A DNA stretch of 64,000 nucleotides, from contig NZ_JBHLUN010000013.1 in NCBI RefSeq assembly GCF_042433915.1, positions 103,274 through 167,273 of the forward strand, written 5' to 3'. The notes under the pieces are model-generated. The model was not told the DNA's origin, made no database searches, and saw nothing but the letters and a program-made list of their open reading frames with translations. The position numbers were made by a program, and so were the translations under genes. Positions 43,437 through 51,955 of the stretch are shown in pieces. Each line of letters opens with the position of its first letter. Within the stretch, counting starts at the first letter, position 1. Origin of the DNA: Roseomonas elaeocarpi. GTDB taxonomy: Bacteria; Pseudomonadota; Alphaproteobacteria; Acetobacterales; Acetobacteraceae.

Positions 43437-43451
43437 GGTGCCGCGCCGTCC

Positions 43452-44150
43452 TCAGGACACCGCGTAGGACAGCGCCGCGCCGCCGCCCAGCCCGCCCACC
43501 GCCGCCCCGACCGTGCCGCCGAGCCCGCCGCCGATGATGGAGCCGGCCAGCGCCCCGGCCGCGTCGGCGGCGATGACCCCGGGCGCGCGGGAACGCTCCA
43601 GGCTGCGGGCCCGGTCGGCGCTGTTGGCGGCGACGTTCATAAACAGCAGCAGCACCGGGCCGCAGCCCGCCTGCTCGGCCTCGTCGCGCAGGGCGCTGAT
43701 CCGCTGGTGTCCCCGCTCGGCGGTGAAGCCGTCCTCGCCCAGCATCCGCATCACCGCGGTGATCGTGCCGGCCTCCGCCTCGCTCACCAGCTTCTGTTCC
43801 CGCGCGGTGCGGACCAGCTCCTCGTGCCAGGCCGTCTTCTGCGCCTCGGTCATCCGGGCGTAGGGCGGCAGCCGATCCAGCAGCTGATCGTGCAGCGCCC
43901 CGGCCATGCGGGCGATCTGCATCGCCAGCCCCGCCTCCTCGCGCCCGTCGGCCAGCGCGGCCTGTGGCAGCGCGCTGCCCAGCTGCGACAGCGGGCCCGT
44001 GGCGACGAGGCCCAGCGTGATCACCGGCGCTTCCGCCATCGCGGCCAGCTTGCCGGAACCGGCAGCCTGGCTGGCCTGGGCGCGCAGCACCGCGGCCGAG
44101 ATGGTTTCCACGAAGCTGTCGAGGGAAATGTCCTTGGTGACGCGAGCCAT
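43452..44150 (-). CDS. glycine-zipper protein, 232 residues, unknown function
   Basis: The start has a perfect AGGAGG Shine-Dalgarno. Residues ~1-190 are helical and mostly soluble (MARVTKDISLDSFVETISAA, LLDRLPPYARMTEAQKTAWHEELV), with a hydrophobic patch GCGPVLLLFMNVAANSADRA. The last ~40 residues form a glycine zipper (AAGALAGSIIGGGLGGTVGA and onward), the kind of segment that inserts into membranes. No Sec signal is present, so it is cytoplasmic or inserted from inside. It forms an operon with the Cys-rich gene. It resembles no family I can name; membrane-associated or bacteriocin-like roles are guesses. Confidence 0.65.
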   Translation of the reverse strand: MARVTKDISLDSFVETISAAVLRAQASQAAGSGKLAAMAEAPVITLGLVATGPLSQLGSALPQAALADGREEAGLAMQIARMAGALHDQLLDRLPPYARMTEAQKTAWHEELVRTAREQKLVSEAEAGTITAVMRMLGEDGFTAERGHQRISALRDEAEQAGCGPVLLLFMNVAANSADRARSLERSRAPGVIAADAAGALAGSIIGGGLGGTVGAAVGGLGGGAALSYAVS

Positions 44151-44594
44151 GTTTGGCCTCCTGCCGGGTTGCAACAGGGTGGAGCGTGACGCGGGTTTCT
44201 CTGTCCGAACAAACGAAAACAGTGCGTTAGAGGAAAACTTCGGATTTCGTGGAGTTGTGGGCCGCTCCCGCAGCCCCACCCGGGCGGGCGGCCCTGCCAT
44301 CCCACCTCCATCCCCGAGCGACGGCGCTTCGGGCAATCGCTGCTGGGCGGGCGCCATGGCCGTTGCGGTGCTGACGCAGCGGTGACCGCGCGCCGTCTTT
44401 CCGGGCGCGGCGGGCTGCCGCAAAAGCCACTGCGCCGCGCCGCCGGCGTCCCCGAGGTTTCACGCAAGCCGCGCTTGCGGTGGATGGGCCGGGGGCGCCA
44501 AAATCGCCACGATTTCCGACGATGGGCTGCCCCGTCGCGCAAGCCCCGGGGCCCGTCCCGGGCCCGACACCGAGTTTCAGCCGGAGGACCCGAG
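44151..44594. promoter_or_regulatory. 444-bp divergent control region upstream of aldolase
   Basis: No gene seen. An AT-richer part at 44205-44255 (AAACGAAAACAGTGCG, TAGAGGAAAACTTCGG) probably carries the promoter of the glycine-zipper operon. Near the aldolase there are two perfect dyads: GCAAGC-CGC-GCTTGC at 44464-44478 and AAATCG-CCA-CGATTT at 44501-44515, both plausible operators. Confidence 0.45.
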
Positions 44595-45698
44595 ATGAAC
44601 GACCTGTCCAACCCCGCCAGCAAGACCACCGGTCGCCTCAAGCCCGGCGTCGTCACCGGCCAGGACTACCTGACGCTGCTGGAAGCCTGCCGCGACGGCG
44701 GCTACGCCCTGCCGGCGGTGAACGTGGTCGGCACCAACAGCATCAACGCGGTGCTCGAGGCCGCGGCCAAGAACAAGTCCGACGTGATCATCCAGCTTTC
44801 CAACGGCGGCGCGAAGTTCTTCGCCGGCGAAGGCTGCCCCGACGGCAACGCCGCCCGCGTGCTCGGCGCCGTTTCGGCAGCGCAGCACGTCCACACGGTG
44901 GCCGCCGCCTACGGCATCTGCGTGGTGCTGCACACCGACCACGCCGACCGCTCGCTGCTGCCCTGGGTCAACAGCATGATCGACCACGGCGAGGAGTTCA
45001 TGAAGCGGACCGGCAAGCCGCTCTTCTCGTCGCACATGATCGACCTGTCGGCCGAGCCGCTCGACACCAACATCGCCGAGTGCGCCACGGTGCTCAAGCG
45101 CATGGCGCCGCTGGGCATGAGCCTGGAGATCGAGCTCGGCGTCACCGGCGGCGAGGAGGACGGCATCGGCCACGACGTGGAGGAGAGCGCCGACAACGCC
45201 CACCTCTACACCCAGCCCGAGGACGTTCTGAAGGCCTGGGAAGCGCTGACCCCGCTGGGCCACGTCACCATGGCGGCCTCCTTCGGCAACGTCCACGGCG
45301 TCTACGCGCCGGGCAACGTCAAGCTGCGCCCCGAGATCCTCAAGGCCTCGCAGGACGCGGTGGCGGCGAAGTTCGGCGGCGGCGATAAGCCGATGGCGCT
45401 GGTGTTCCACGGCGGCTCGGGCTCCGAGAAGAGCAAGATCACCGAGGCGGTGGGCTACGGCGTGTTCAAGATGAACATCGACACCGACACGCAGTTCGCC
45501 TTTGCGGAGCCGGTGGGCGCCTACGTCGACGCCAACCCCGTCGCCTTCAAGCACCAGATCGACCCGGCCACCGGCAAGCCGCAGAAGAAGCTCTACGACC
45601 CGCGCAAGTGGCTGCGCGCGGGTGAGAAGGGCATCGTGAAGCGCCTCGACGAGGCCTTCGCCGACCTGGGCTCCGCCGGCCGCACGCTGGCGGGCTGA
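44595..45698 (+). CDS. fbaA: class II fructose-bisphosphate aldolase (class IIA type)
   Basis: 367 residues, close to E. coli FbaA in length and motif order. Zinc ligands and catalytic residues lie in VVLHTDHAD, EIELGVTGGEEDG, GNVHGVY and VFHGGSGSEKSKI; the phosphate site is in MNIDTDTQFAF. It interconverts fructose 1,6-bisphosphate with DHAP and glyceraldehyde 3-phosphate in glycolysis/gluconeogenesis. CGGAGGACC precedes the ATG. It stands alone with an extended control region upstream and no other glycolytic gene in the window. Confidence 0.96.
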   Translation: MNDLSNPASKTTGRLKPGVVTGQDYLTLLEACRDGGYALPAVNVVGTNSINAVLEAAAKNKSDVIIQLSNGGAKFFAGEGCPDGNAARVLGAVSAAQHVHTVAAAYGICVVLHTDHADRSLLPWVNSMIDHGEEFMKRTGKPLFSSHMIDLSAEPLDTNIAECATVLKRMAPLGMSLEIELGVTGGEEDGIGHDVEESADNAHLYTQPEDVLKAWEALTPLGHVTMAASFGNVHGVYAPGNVKLRPEILKASQDAVAAKFGGGDKPMALVFHGGSGSEKSKITEAVGYGVFKMNIDTDTQFAFAEPVGAYVDANPVAFKHQIDPATGKPQKKLYDPRKWLRAGEKGIVKRLDEAFADLGSAGRTLAG

Positions 45699-45889
45699 AC
45701 CGGACCTGATCCTCGCCGCGGCGGCCGTGACACACGGTTCGCCGCGCGCCCTCTGTCCCCGGAACGGCCGGCGCTCCCCGCGCCACCGGTTCCGGGCTTT
45801 GCCCCGCGGCCCCTGGCGGCCGCGGCGGAACCTGCCCGGTTGTGCGGCGTTGAATACGCAATCCGCATACTCCTGGGAGGTTCTGGAAC

Positions 45890-46141
45890 ATGACCAGCAG
45901 CAAGCACCTCAAGGGCGGCCCCGAGCCCAGGCCCAACGAGGAAGGGCTGATGAGCGACACGCCCCGCCCGCCCGATGATCTCGATCGCGATCCGGGCATC
46001 AACTCCTCCAAGGGCGTGTTCGGCCGCGGCACCGATCCGGCGGCCATCCGGGCCGACAACACCGTCGAGGGCGACACGCTGAACGACACCGACGCCCAGG
46101 GCGGCGTCGATCCGGATCAGCGCGGCCGCACCAACAAGTAG
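45890..46141 (+). CDS. hydrophilic 83-residue protein, unknown
   Basis: MTSSKHLKGG start with TGGGAGG 12 bases upstream. The chain is strongly hydrophilic, rich in Asp, Gly, Pro and Asn (DDLDRDPGINSSKGVFGRG and DTDAQGGVDPDQRG) and lacks a hydrophobic core, so it is probably intrinsically disordered. First of three small genes in a row on the same strand. Such hydrophilic proteins are often desiccation or osmotic stress proteins; no specific family is recognised. Confidence 0.7.
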   Translation: MTSSKHLKGGPEPRPNEEGLMSDTPRPPDDLDRDPGINSSKGVFGRGTDPAAIRADNTVEGDTLNDTDAQGGVDPDQRGRTNK

Positions 46142-46221
46142 CGGGGGCAAGTCGCCGCGGCGCCGCCCGCTCCGGCCCGCCATCGCGCGGCCGGGACGGG
46201 GGCGTCGGAAGGGAGATTCCC

Positions 46222-46419
46222 ATGGAAGAACCCAGGCTCGTGACGATTGAGCTTCAGGGGCGGACCTTTACCGGCAGCTATCGCGTGGAGGGCGACCTCG
46301 TGCGCGTGACGGCCGATCCCTACGGCAGCGAGGAGGATGCCCGCCTCGACGGCGCCGACCCGCACGACGTGGCGCAGGGCCTCCTGCTGGAGATGATCCG
46401 CCGCAAGGAAGACCTGTAG
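46222..46419 (+). CDS. small 65-residue protein, unknown
   Basis: MEEPRLVTIELQGRTFTGSYRVEGDLVRVTADPYG: three or four predicted beta strands, then a helix (DPHDVAQGLLLEMIRRKEDL). GGAAGGGAG precedes the ATG. The pattern suits a compact beta-barrel-plus-helix domain. It lies 80 bp after the hydrophilic gene and 41 bp before the next. No family name is assigned. Confidence 0.7.
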   Translation: MEEPRLVTIELQGRTFTGSYRVEGDLVRVTADPYGSEEDARLDGADPHDVAQGLLLEMIRRKEDL

Positions 46420-46460
46420 CGCCGCACGCGCGCGACACCAGGGCGAAGGAGGAGGCCAGG

Positions 46461-46649
46461 ATGGCCCAGAGCAAGCATGACCCGGGCGATGCCGTACCGC
46501 CCGGCGTGGCGGTGGAGGAACCCGCCCCGCTGAGCGCGGAGGACCTCGCGGTGAAGCGACGCCTCGAGAAGCTGGGCAGCGAGGCCAACAGCTCCGAAGC
46601 CCGCGGGCCCCAGGCCGAGCCGAACCGGGAAGGCGGCCGCCGGGCCTGA
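46461..46649 (+). CDS. small 62-residue protein, unknown
   Basis: MAQSKHDPGDAVPPGVAVEE start with a very strong GAAGGAGGAGG Shine-Dalgarno. The middle is a charged helix (SAEDLAVKRRLEKLG) and both ends are disordered and Glu/Pro/Arg rich. Third of the small-gene trio downstream of the aldolase; probably co-expressed with the other two. Function unknown. Confidence 0.65.
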   Translation: MAQSKHDPGDAVPPGVAVEEPAPLSAEDLAVKRRLEKLGSEANSSEARGPQAEPNREGGRRA

Positions 46650-46753
46650 AAGGGCGGCCGCCGGACACCCGGAGGCCGGTGCTCCCTCATCCTCGCGCGC
46701 CGTCGCCTGGGGCGGCATGGCGCGCGGCCCGGGCAGGCTGCCCGGCGCCGGCC

Positions 46754-47365
46754 CTACTCCGCCGGCACGCCGCCGCGCCCCGAAGGCACCGGCGCCATCG
46801 CCTCGAACACGCCGTCGCGCCGCACCAGCGCGTGAAACAGCGCCGCCGCCAGGTGCACCAGGATCAGCGCGAAGAAGGCGAAGGCCAGGGTGAAATGCGC
46901 GTTCCACAGGATCGCGTGGGTCGCCTCGCTGGGCGGCAGGATCGGCGGCAGCGTGAAGCCGCCCCACATCACCACCGGGTAGTTCGCGGCCGACAGCATC
47001 GCCCAGCCGATGACCGGCATCGCGATCATCAGCCCGTAGAAGACCCAGTGCGACAGCTTGGCCGCGAGCTTCATCGGCTCGGGCATGTCGGGCGGCAGCG
47101 GCGGCGCCCCGAAGCGCAGCCGCACCGCCAGGCGGAGGATCGCCAGAACCAGGATCGCGATCCCCAGCGGCCGGTGGATCGATACCAGCGTCACGTATTT
47201 CGTGGTGATCGTGGACACCATGCCGACGCCGATAAACAGCATCGCCAGGATGCAGGCCGCCATCGTCCAGTGCAGCAGGCGCTGGGTCGCGGTGAAGCGG
47301 CCCAGCGGCGCGAACGCCGTCGCGGCGGTGGGGGCGGGCGTGACGGTGGGCACGGTGGCGCTCAT
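46754..47365 (-). CDS. cytochrome b561 domain protein
   Basis: 203 residues with four to five membrane helices of the di-heme b561 family. Candidate heme-ligand histidines are in QRLLHWTMAACI, VSIHRPLGI, LSHWVFYGL and THAILWNAHF. It moves electrons across the inner membrane, normally from ubiquinol. Its ATG overlaps the stop of the catalase-like gene (ATGA), so the two are made together and probably act together: the cytochrome could feed quinol electrons to the peroxidase. Confidence 0.9.
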   Translation of the reverse strand: MSATVPTVTPAPTAATAFAPLGRFTATQRLLHWTMAACILAMLFIGVGMVSTITTKYVTLVSIHRPLGIAILVLAILRLAVRLRFGAPPLPPDMPEPMKLAAKLSHWVFYGLMIAMPVIGWAMLSAANYPVVMWGGFTLPPILPPSEATHAILWNAHFTLAFAFFALILVHLAAALFHALVRRDGVFEAMAPVPSGRGGVPAE

Positions 47366-48423
47366 GGCCGGGCTCCGACGGCGGCGGTGCGGGGATAATG
47401 GCCGCTCTCGGCCGTGCGCCGGTCGAAGGACTTGGCGTAGGCGGCCGAGCGCGCGGCGGGGAAGGGGTCGTCCGAGGTCCGCATCCCGTCCGGCAGCACC
47501 GTCGGGTCGTAGTTGATCTCGCGGCACGGCCCGTCGGCCTCCGCCTGCACCGCGCTCAGCACCAGCGTGCCCGCCTCCACCGTGCGCCGGTCCTCGGGCC
47601 ACGCCTTGCTCGGGTCGGCCGTGGGATCGCCCGGATTCGCCACGGTCACCGTCATGCGCCAGCGCACGGGACCGGAGGCGAGCCGCTGCCGGATCTCACC
47701 CTCCAGGAAGGAGGCGTCGCGCCGCTCCAGCTCCTCGTGCGGAATTGGCATGGGCGTCGCCTCGGGCTGCATCGACCAGCGCACCGTGCTGTTGCGCCCG
47801 GAGGCATCGGTGAACACGAAGGAGTTGATGCTGTTGTAGCGCTCCTCGGCGAAAGAGCCGGTCCAGGGCGCCGTCTTGGCCCAGGCACCGAAATTTCCCA
47901 GCTCCGGATGCGCCGCGGCGAAGGCGGGCATGGCGCCCGGGTCCTTGCTCGCGCTCGCCTGCATCAGCCCGTAGAAGGCCTGCGGCGTCGACACCGGAAA
48001 GAAGGGCAGGTCGATCATGGCGGAGCGCCATTCCCCGCCATCCGGGGTCCGCACCTGCAGGCTCATGCCCCGCACCCGCGCGCTCGCATCCGTCGCCACG
48101 GGATCGGTGACACCCAGGTTCAGGCGGCCCACCACCGGGTAGCTGCCCTGCGCCATCATCTGCGCCCGCGACAGCGCCGCGCCGGCGCCGCTGGCCTCGA
48201 AGGAGCCGGTGAAGCACAGCCCCTTGGCGTGGTTGCGCCGGTGCCCCAGCCGCGCGTCGGTGTCGGGGCCGAAGGCGTCCACCATCCTGTTCGGGGTGAT
48301 CCGGTCGGGCGAGAACCAGCCGGCGGTGTAGCCGAAGGCGGCGGCGGTGCCGCCCACCACCGCGGCGATGACGACCAGCGACCCGATCACGGATCGTGGC
48401 GGGGAAGGGCGGGGCTGCGGCAT
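47362..48423 (-). CDS. membrane-anchored catalase-related peroxidase (SrpA type)
   Basis: 353 residues, shorter than true catalases and typical of the catalase-related peroxidases. A single N-terminal helix (SVIGSLVVIAAVVGGTAAAF) anchors the heme domain in the periplasm. The distal heme region is RRNHAKGLCFTGSFEASG, and the proximal side includes ERYNSINSFVF. It probably reduces peroxide with electrons from the coupled cytochrome b561, instead of dismuting it. The ATG at 48423 places the membrane helix close to the N terminus; an upstream Met would add twelve residues. Confidence 0.88.
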   Translation of the reverse strand: MPQPRPSPPRSVIGSLVVIAAVVGGTAAAFGYTAGWFSPDRITPNRMVDAFGPDTDARLGHRRNHAKGLCFTGSFEASGAGAALSRAQMMAQGSYPVVGRLNLGVTDPVATDASARVRGMSLQVRTPDGGEWRSAMIDLPFFPVSTPQAFYGLMQASASKDPGAMPAFAAAHPELGNFGAWAKTAPWTGSFAEERYNSINSFVFTDASGRNSTVRWSMQPEATPMPIPHEELERRDASFLEGEIRQRLASGPVRWRMTVTVANPGDPTADPSKAWPEDRRTVEAGTLVLSAVQAEADGPCREINYDPTVLPDGMRTSDDPFPAARSAAYAKSFDRRTAESGHYPRTAAVGARP

Positions 48424-48902
48424 GGCCTCGGGTTCCGTGGCTGTGACGGGGCAGGGCACCGGGGCGGACCGGGGGCCTCACGGCCGTCCGGAACGATCGG
48501 TTCGGTCGGCAGGGTGCGGTGTTCCGCCGCCGCGTGGAAGACCGAAGGGCGGCGAAACCGGCAAAAACCCGCGAGGCGCGCGAAAACGAGGACTACCTGC
48601 ACCCCAAAACCCTGGATGGCCTGCCAGCGCGAACGGTCGTGTCCCGGCGCCGACCGGGCGACCTCCGGCACCGGCAAAAGCCGCGCGACCCCCATGACAC
48701 TGCCGCGCGCACCGGGGGCAAAGCCCCGTCGGCAAGGAAAGGCTTGCATGTCTGAGGCACCTGTTATAAGAATATAAACCTATAAAGGCGGCCGTTCGTC
48801 CGCATCGCAGGGAACCCGGCACGGGCCCGCATCCCCGGCAGAACGGAACCGGCCCCCGGCGGCGGCGTTGGGAAACACGACCCGAGAACCGGAACCGCCC
48901 CC
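48424..48902. promoter_or_regulatory. 479-bp divergent control region
   Basis: No convincing gene. A markedly AT-rich stretch at 48743-48788 (TTGCAT, then TATAAG, AATATAAACCTATAAAGG) is the clearest promoter-like sequence in the window: TTGCAT and TATAAG are 15 bp apart on the plus strand, facing the cupin gene, with a further TATAAA just downstream. Short open frames at 48387-48755 on both strands lack any domain. Confidence 0.45.
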
Positions 48903-49403
48903 TTGTCCGACCATCCCACCCCGCCCACGGCGGTGCCGCTCAGCAACGACGGCCGGCGGAATGACGATCCGCCGCGCCTGCCCTTCCTCCATATGTGGAC
49001 CGGCCCGGACGGGCTCAGCCGCATCAACGAATCCCTGATGGGCGGCTTCGGGCTGAAGAGCGTCGGCGGCGGCGCCGCGCCGCAGTGGATGCGCCCCTTC
49101 CCGGGCGAGGTCGAGGCCGTCGCCTTCAACGTCCTGCCCGTGGGCTGGCTCGGGGAATGGCACGAGAGCCCCAAGCCGCAATGGGTGATCCCGCTGCGCG
49201 GCCGCTGGTTCATCGAGACGCAGGATGGCACGCGGGTCGAGATGGGGCCGGGTGACATCCATTTCGGCCAGGACCAGGACACCGCGGACCAGGACGGCCG
49301 CAAGGGCCACCGCTCCGGCACGGTGGGCGAGGAGCCCTGCTTCCAGATGATGGTGCAGTTCCGCCGCTCGCCCGGCGCCGCGACGCCCCATCCCTTCGGC
49401 TGA
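48903..49403 (+). CDS. cupin-domain protein
   Basis: 166 residues with one cupin barrel. The metal-site motif is close to GEWHESPKPQWVIPLRGRWFIE (first cupin motif, with His and Glu/Gln) and MGPGDIHFGQDQD (second). The start is TTG at 48903, chosen because no ATG or GTG lies before the barrel in frame; a start further left cannot be excluded. Single gene; its metal and substrate are unknown. Confidence 0.8.
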   Translation: MSDHPTPPTAVPLSNDGRRNDDPPRLPFLHMWTGPDGLSRINESLMGGFGLKSVGGGAAPQWMRPFPGEVEAVAFNVLPVGWLGEWHESPKPQWVIPLRGRWFIETQDGTRVEMGPGDIHFGQDQDTADQDGRKGHRSGTVGEEPCFQMMVQFRRSPGAATPHPFG

Positions 49404-49575
49404 GGAACCGGGCGGCGGCACCCGCCCGGACCGGCACCCCGGTTTCCGGCGCCGCACCGGTGGCGACGGCACGATCGCGCCCCCAGTCCCGCGCCGACAC
49501 CTCGTGGCCACCACGACGCGGCACGATGCCGCACCGCCAACCCCCACCGCCCGGATCGGGCGGCGGGGCCAACCG

Positions 49576-50577
49576 TCACGGCCGCTCGGTGGCGAGCTCG
49601 GGCAGCAGGCGGTTGATCACGCTGTAGTTCAGCGCCGTCCAGAACTCCGAGCCTTCGCCGGCCAGCGCGTTCTCGGAGGCCTCGATCGCCGCGTGATCCG
49701 GGCTGACGAGGTAGTCCTCCACGTCGTTGAGCGACGCGAAGGCCAGGATCGACACCGCGTCGATCAGGCTCCCCTCCGGGTCCTCCTGGGTGGAGCCGAT
49801 GTTGTGCAGCTGGGCGTAGCGGCGAACGAACTCGTGCGTCGCGGGCTGCTGCATCACCAGCGCCGCGTGCTCGCCCAGCAGCCGTGCCTGGAACGCTTCG
49901 CGCGACAGTTCCGGCCGGCGGCGATGGATCTTCACCAGGCTCACCGGGTCGCGGTGCCGCGCGCTGGGGATCAGGATGTGCTCGCGCGCGATCTCGCGCG
50001 TCACCATGCGGAAGGCCACCTGCTCGTCGGCGATGATGCGCCTGGCGAACTTCTCCTGCCCCAGCGTCCGCTCGATATCGGCTTCCTCGGCGTAGACGAT
50101 ATAGGCGAGGCCGTCCCAGCGCGGCCGGCGGAAGACCGGCACGTGCCGCTCCGGCTCGGCCACCAGCCGGTCGCCCGCCTCCACCATGGCGCGATACGGC
50201 GGGCGGAAGAAGGAGGAAGGGCCCGAGGCCACGCGGTGCAACTGGTCGTAGCGCAGCACCAGCTCCGACGAGGAACCCGGCTCGTCATAAGCGAATTTCG
50301 GCCCGTGGACCTTTCGCCAGTATTCGTCCCAGTGCTCGAAAGCGAGGTTGGGATCGGGCTCGATCGCCAGCTGCTCCGGATGGCGGTCGGGGCGCTGTAC
50401 CTCCTCCCCGTCGCGCCCCTTGCTCGACCCCTCGTCGCGCGGCCTCGCGCCGGGGGGCGTGTCGTCGACGCGGCTCACGAAGGTGGGCGTCACGATCAGC
50501 GGCTTCGTGGTGGCCGTGAAGGCTCGGCGCCCGGGCGCCCGATGGAGGTTGTCGGAGCGCGAAAACTCGGTGCTCAT
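49576..50577 (-). CDS. EthD-like tandem dimeric alpha/beta-barrel protein
   Basis: 333 residues. After a ~70-residue disordered, charged N terminus, two ferredoxin-like modules follow. The first has FEHWDEYWRKVHGPKFAY, the classic EthD helix; the second has KIHRRRPELSREAFQARLLGEHAALV. EthD proteins take part in ether or polyketide catabolism, often as small dimers; here the dimer seems fused in one chain. GGGAGA precedes the ATG. It is probably separate from the downstream SDR gene because a long hairpin lies between them. Confidence 0.75.
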   Translation of the reverse strand: MSTEFSRSDNLHRAPGRRAFTATTKPLIVTPTFVSRVDDTPPGARPRDEGSSKGRDGEEVQRPDRHPEQLAIEPDPNLAFEHWDEYWRKVHGPKFAYDEPGSSSELVLRYDQLHRVASGPSSFFRPPYRAMVEAGDRLVAEPERHVPVFRRPRWDGLAYIVYAEEADIERTLGQEKFARRIIADEQVAFRMVTREIAREHILIPSARHRDPVSLVKIHRRRPELSREAFQARLLGEHAALVMQQPATHEFVRRYAQLHNIGSTQEDPEGSLIDAVSILAFASLNDVEDYLVSPDHAAIEASENALAGEGSEFWTALNYSVINRLLPELATERP

Positions 50578-50689
50578 GGCGGATCTCCCGAAAAGCCGAT
50601 GGGAAGGAAGCGTTCCCACCCACCGCCCGTGGCGGGTGGGGCGAAGCGCGCGCCGGCGGGATGGTTGCTGGTGGAACGGTCGGCGCACC

Positions 50690-50750
50690 GGCGGGATGCC
50701 GGCGGGCGGAAAGCACCGGCGCCGCGGGTCGCGAAGGCCGGCATCCCGCC
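50690..50750 (-). terminator. 14-bp inverted repeat between SDR and EthD genes
   Basis: GGCGGGATGCCGGC (50690-50703) is repeated in perfect reverse complement at 50737-50750, with a 33-nt GC-rich loop that can form smaller hairpins. It is 40 bp beyond the SDR coding end's neighbour gene start, so it could end or insulate transcription on the minus strand. Confidence 0.4.
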
Positions 50751-50790
50751 CGCCGCCGCGACCTGGATCACCCAAGCCCCGCCCGGCGGC

Positions 50791-51852
50791 TCAGGGGATC
50801 AGCCGGTCCGCGCGCAGCTGCCCGAACAGCGCGAAGAAGGCGTCGTCGGTCGGCTGGTAGGCGGTGAAGCCCAGCCGCCGGCTCTTGCTCATGTCGGTCA
50901 CCACCTCGATCGGGCGGCCGAGATCGGCGTCGGTGTGCCAGGGCGAAGCGAGGCGTGCGAGGTCGGGCTCCGCCAGCCCCTCGCGCTCGGCGATGCGGCG
51001 CCAGACCGGGGCGTCATTCGCCATTTGCGCTTCCAGCGGCTGCACCGTGCCGTCGAAAGGCGCGGGCTCCAGCCCGAACCAGTTCGCGATCCGGCCCCAC
51101 ATCCAGCTCCAGCGGAACACGTCGCCGTTGACCACGTTGAAGGCCTCGTTGCGCGCCGCCGGGGTGGTCGCGGCCCAGAGCAGCTGCTTGGCCAGCAGCC
51201 GCGCGTCGGTCATGTCGGTCAGGCCGTTCCACTGCGCCGGCGATCCGGGGAAGCGAAAGGGCCGGCCGAGCTCGCGGCACAGCGTGGCATAGACCGCCAG
51301 CGTGGTGCCCATGTTCATGGCATTGCCCACGGCCTTGCCGATCACGGTGTGCGGGCGATGCACGCTCCAGCCGAAACCGTCGCGCGCGGCGGCGGCGAAG
51401 ACCTCGTCCTCCTGCGCGTAGTAGAAGTTCTCGACGTCGAGCCGACCCTGCTCCTCGCGGAACGGTGTTTGCGGCAGCACGCCCTTGCCGTAGGCCTCGA
51501 ACGGGCCGAGGTAGTGCTTGAGCCCCGTCACCAGCGCCACGTGCCGCACGCTCGCGCCCGGACGTAGCCCGTCGAGGAGGTTGCGCACCATGGCGGCGTT
51601 GACGCGGATGTTCTCCGCTTCCGTGGGCTGCCGCAGCCAGGTGGTGATGAACACCGCCTCCGGCCGCAGGTCCCGCAGCGCCGCCGCGGTGCCAGCAGCA
51701 TCCAGCAGGTCGGCCGCCACCGGATGCACGCCTTCCTGCGCGCCCGGCCGCCGCGCCAGCCCGTGAACCGTCCAGCCGCCCTCGCGCAGCACCGCCGCCG
51801 TGGCGCTGCCCACGATGCCGCTCGCCCCTACCACCAGTGCCGTACCGGCCAT
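50791..51852 (-). CDS. SDR oxidoreductase, progesterone-5-beta-reductase/PRISE type
   Basis: 353 residues, atypical extended SDR. Cofactor loop GASGIVG (9-15), ARRPG after beta-2, and the PRISE-family active-site stretch NFYYAQEDEVFAAA with Tyr; SVHRPHTVIGKAVGNAMN also matches. Members reduce activated C=C bonds of enones with NADPH. GGGAGAG precedes the ATG. A divergent HxlR gene 103 bp away is the likely regulator. Confidence 0.88.
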   Translation of the reverse strand: MAGTALVVGASGIVGSATAAVLREGGWTVHGLARRPGAQEGVHPVAADLLDAAGTAAALRDLRPEAVFITTWLRQPTEAENIRVNAAMVRNLLDGLRPGASVRHVALVTGLKHYLGPFEAYGKGVLPQTPFREEQGRLDVENFYYAQEDEVFAAAARDGFGWSVHRPHTVIGKAVGNAMNMGTTLAVYATLCRELGRPFRFPGSPAQWNGLTDMTDARLLAKQLLWAATTPAARNEAFNVVNGDVFRWSWMWGRIANWFGLEPAPFDGTVQPLEAQMANDAPVWRRIAEREGLAEPDLARLASPWHTDADLGRPIEVVTDMSKSRRLGFTAYQPTDDAFFALFGQLRADRLIP

Positions 51853-51955
51853 CACATGCTCTCCCGTGCTTGATCCGCGCGGGCAGGTAGGCAGGCCACG
51901 GAGGCTGGTCCAGACGGCACCGAAATGGGACATAGGCACCGGGAGGTAACCACCC

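Noticed and set aside
43452..44150. RiPP precursor with double-glycine leader
   Set aside because: The protein is 232 residues, the GG pairs lie within a C-terminal glycine zipper, and no peptidase-transporter or modifying enzyme is adjacent except the unexplained Cys-rich protein.
48387..48755. Short frames on both strands between the peroxidase and cupin genes
   Set aside because: No domain and no ribosome site; they lie in a spacer with promoter-like AT-rich sequence.
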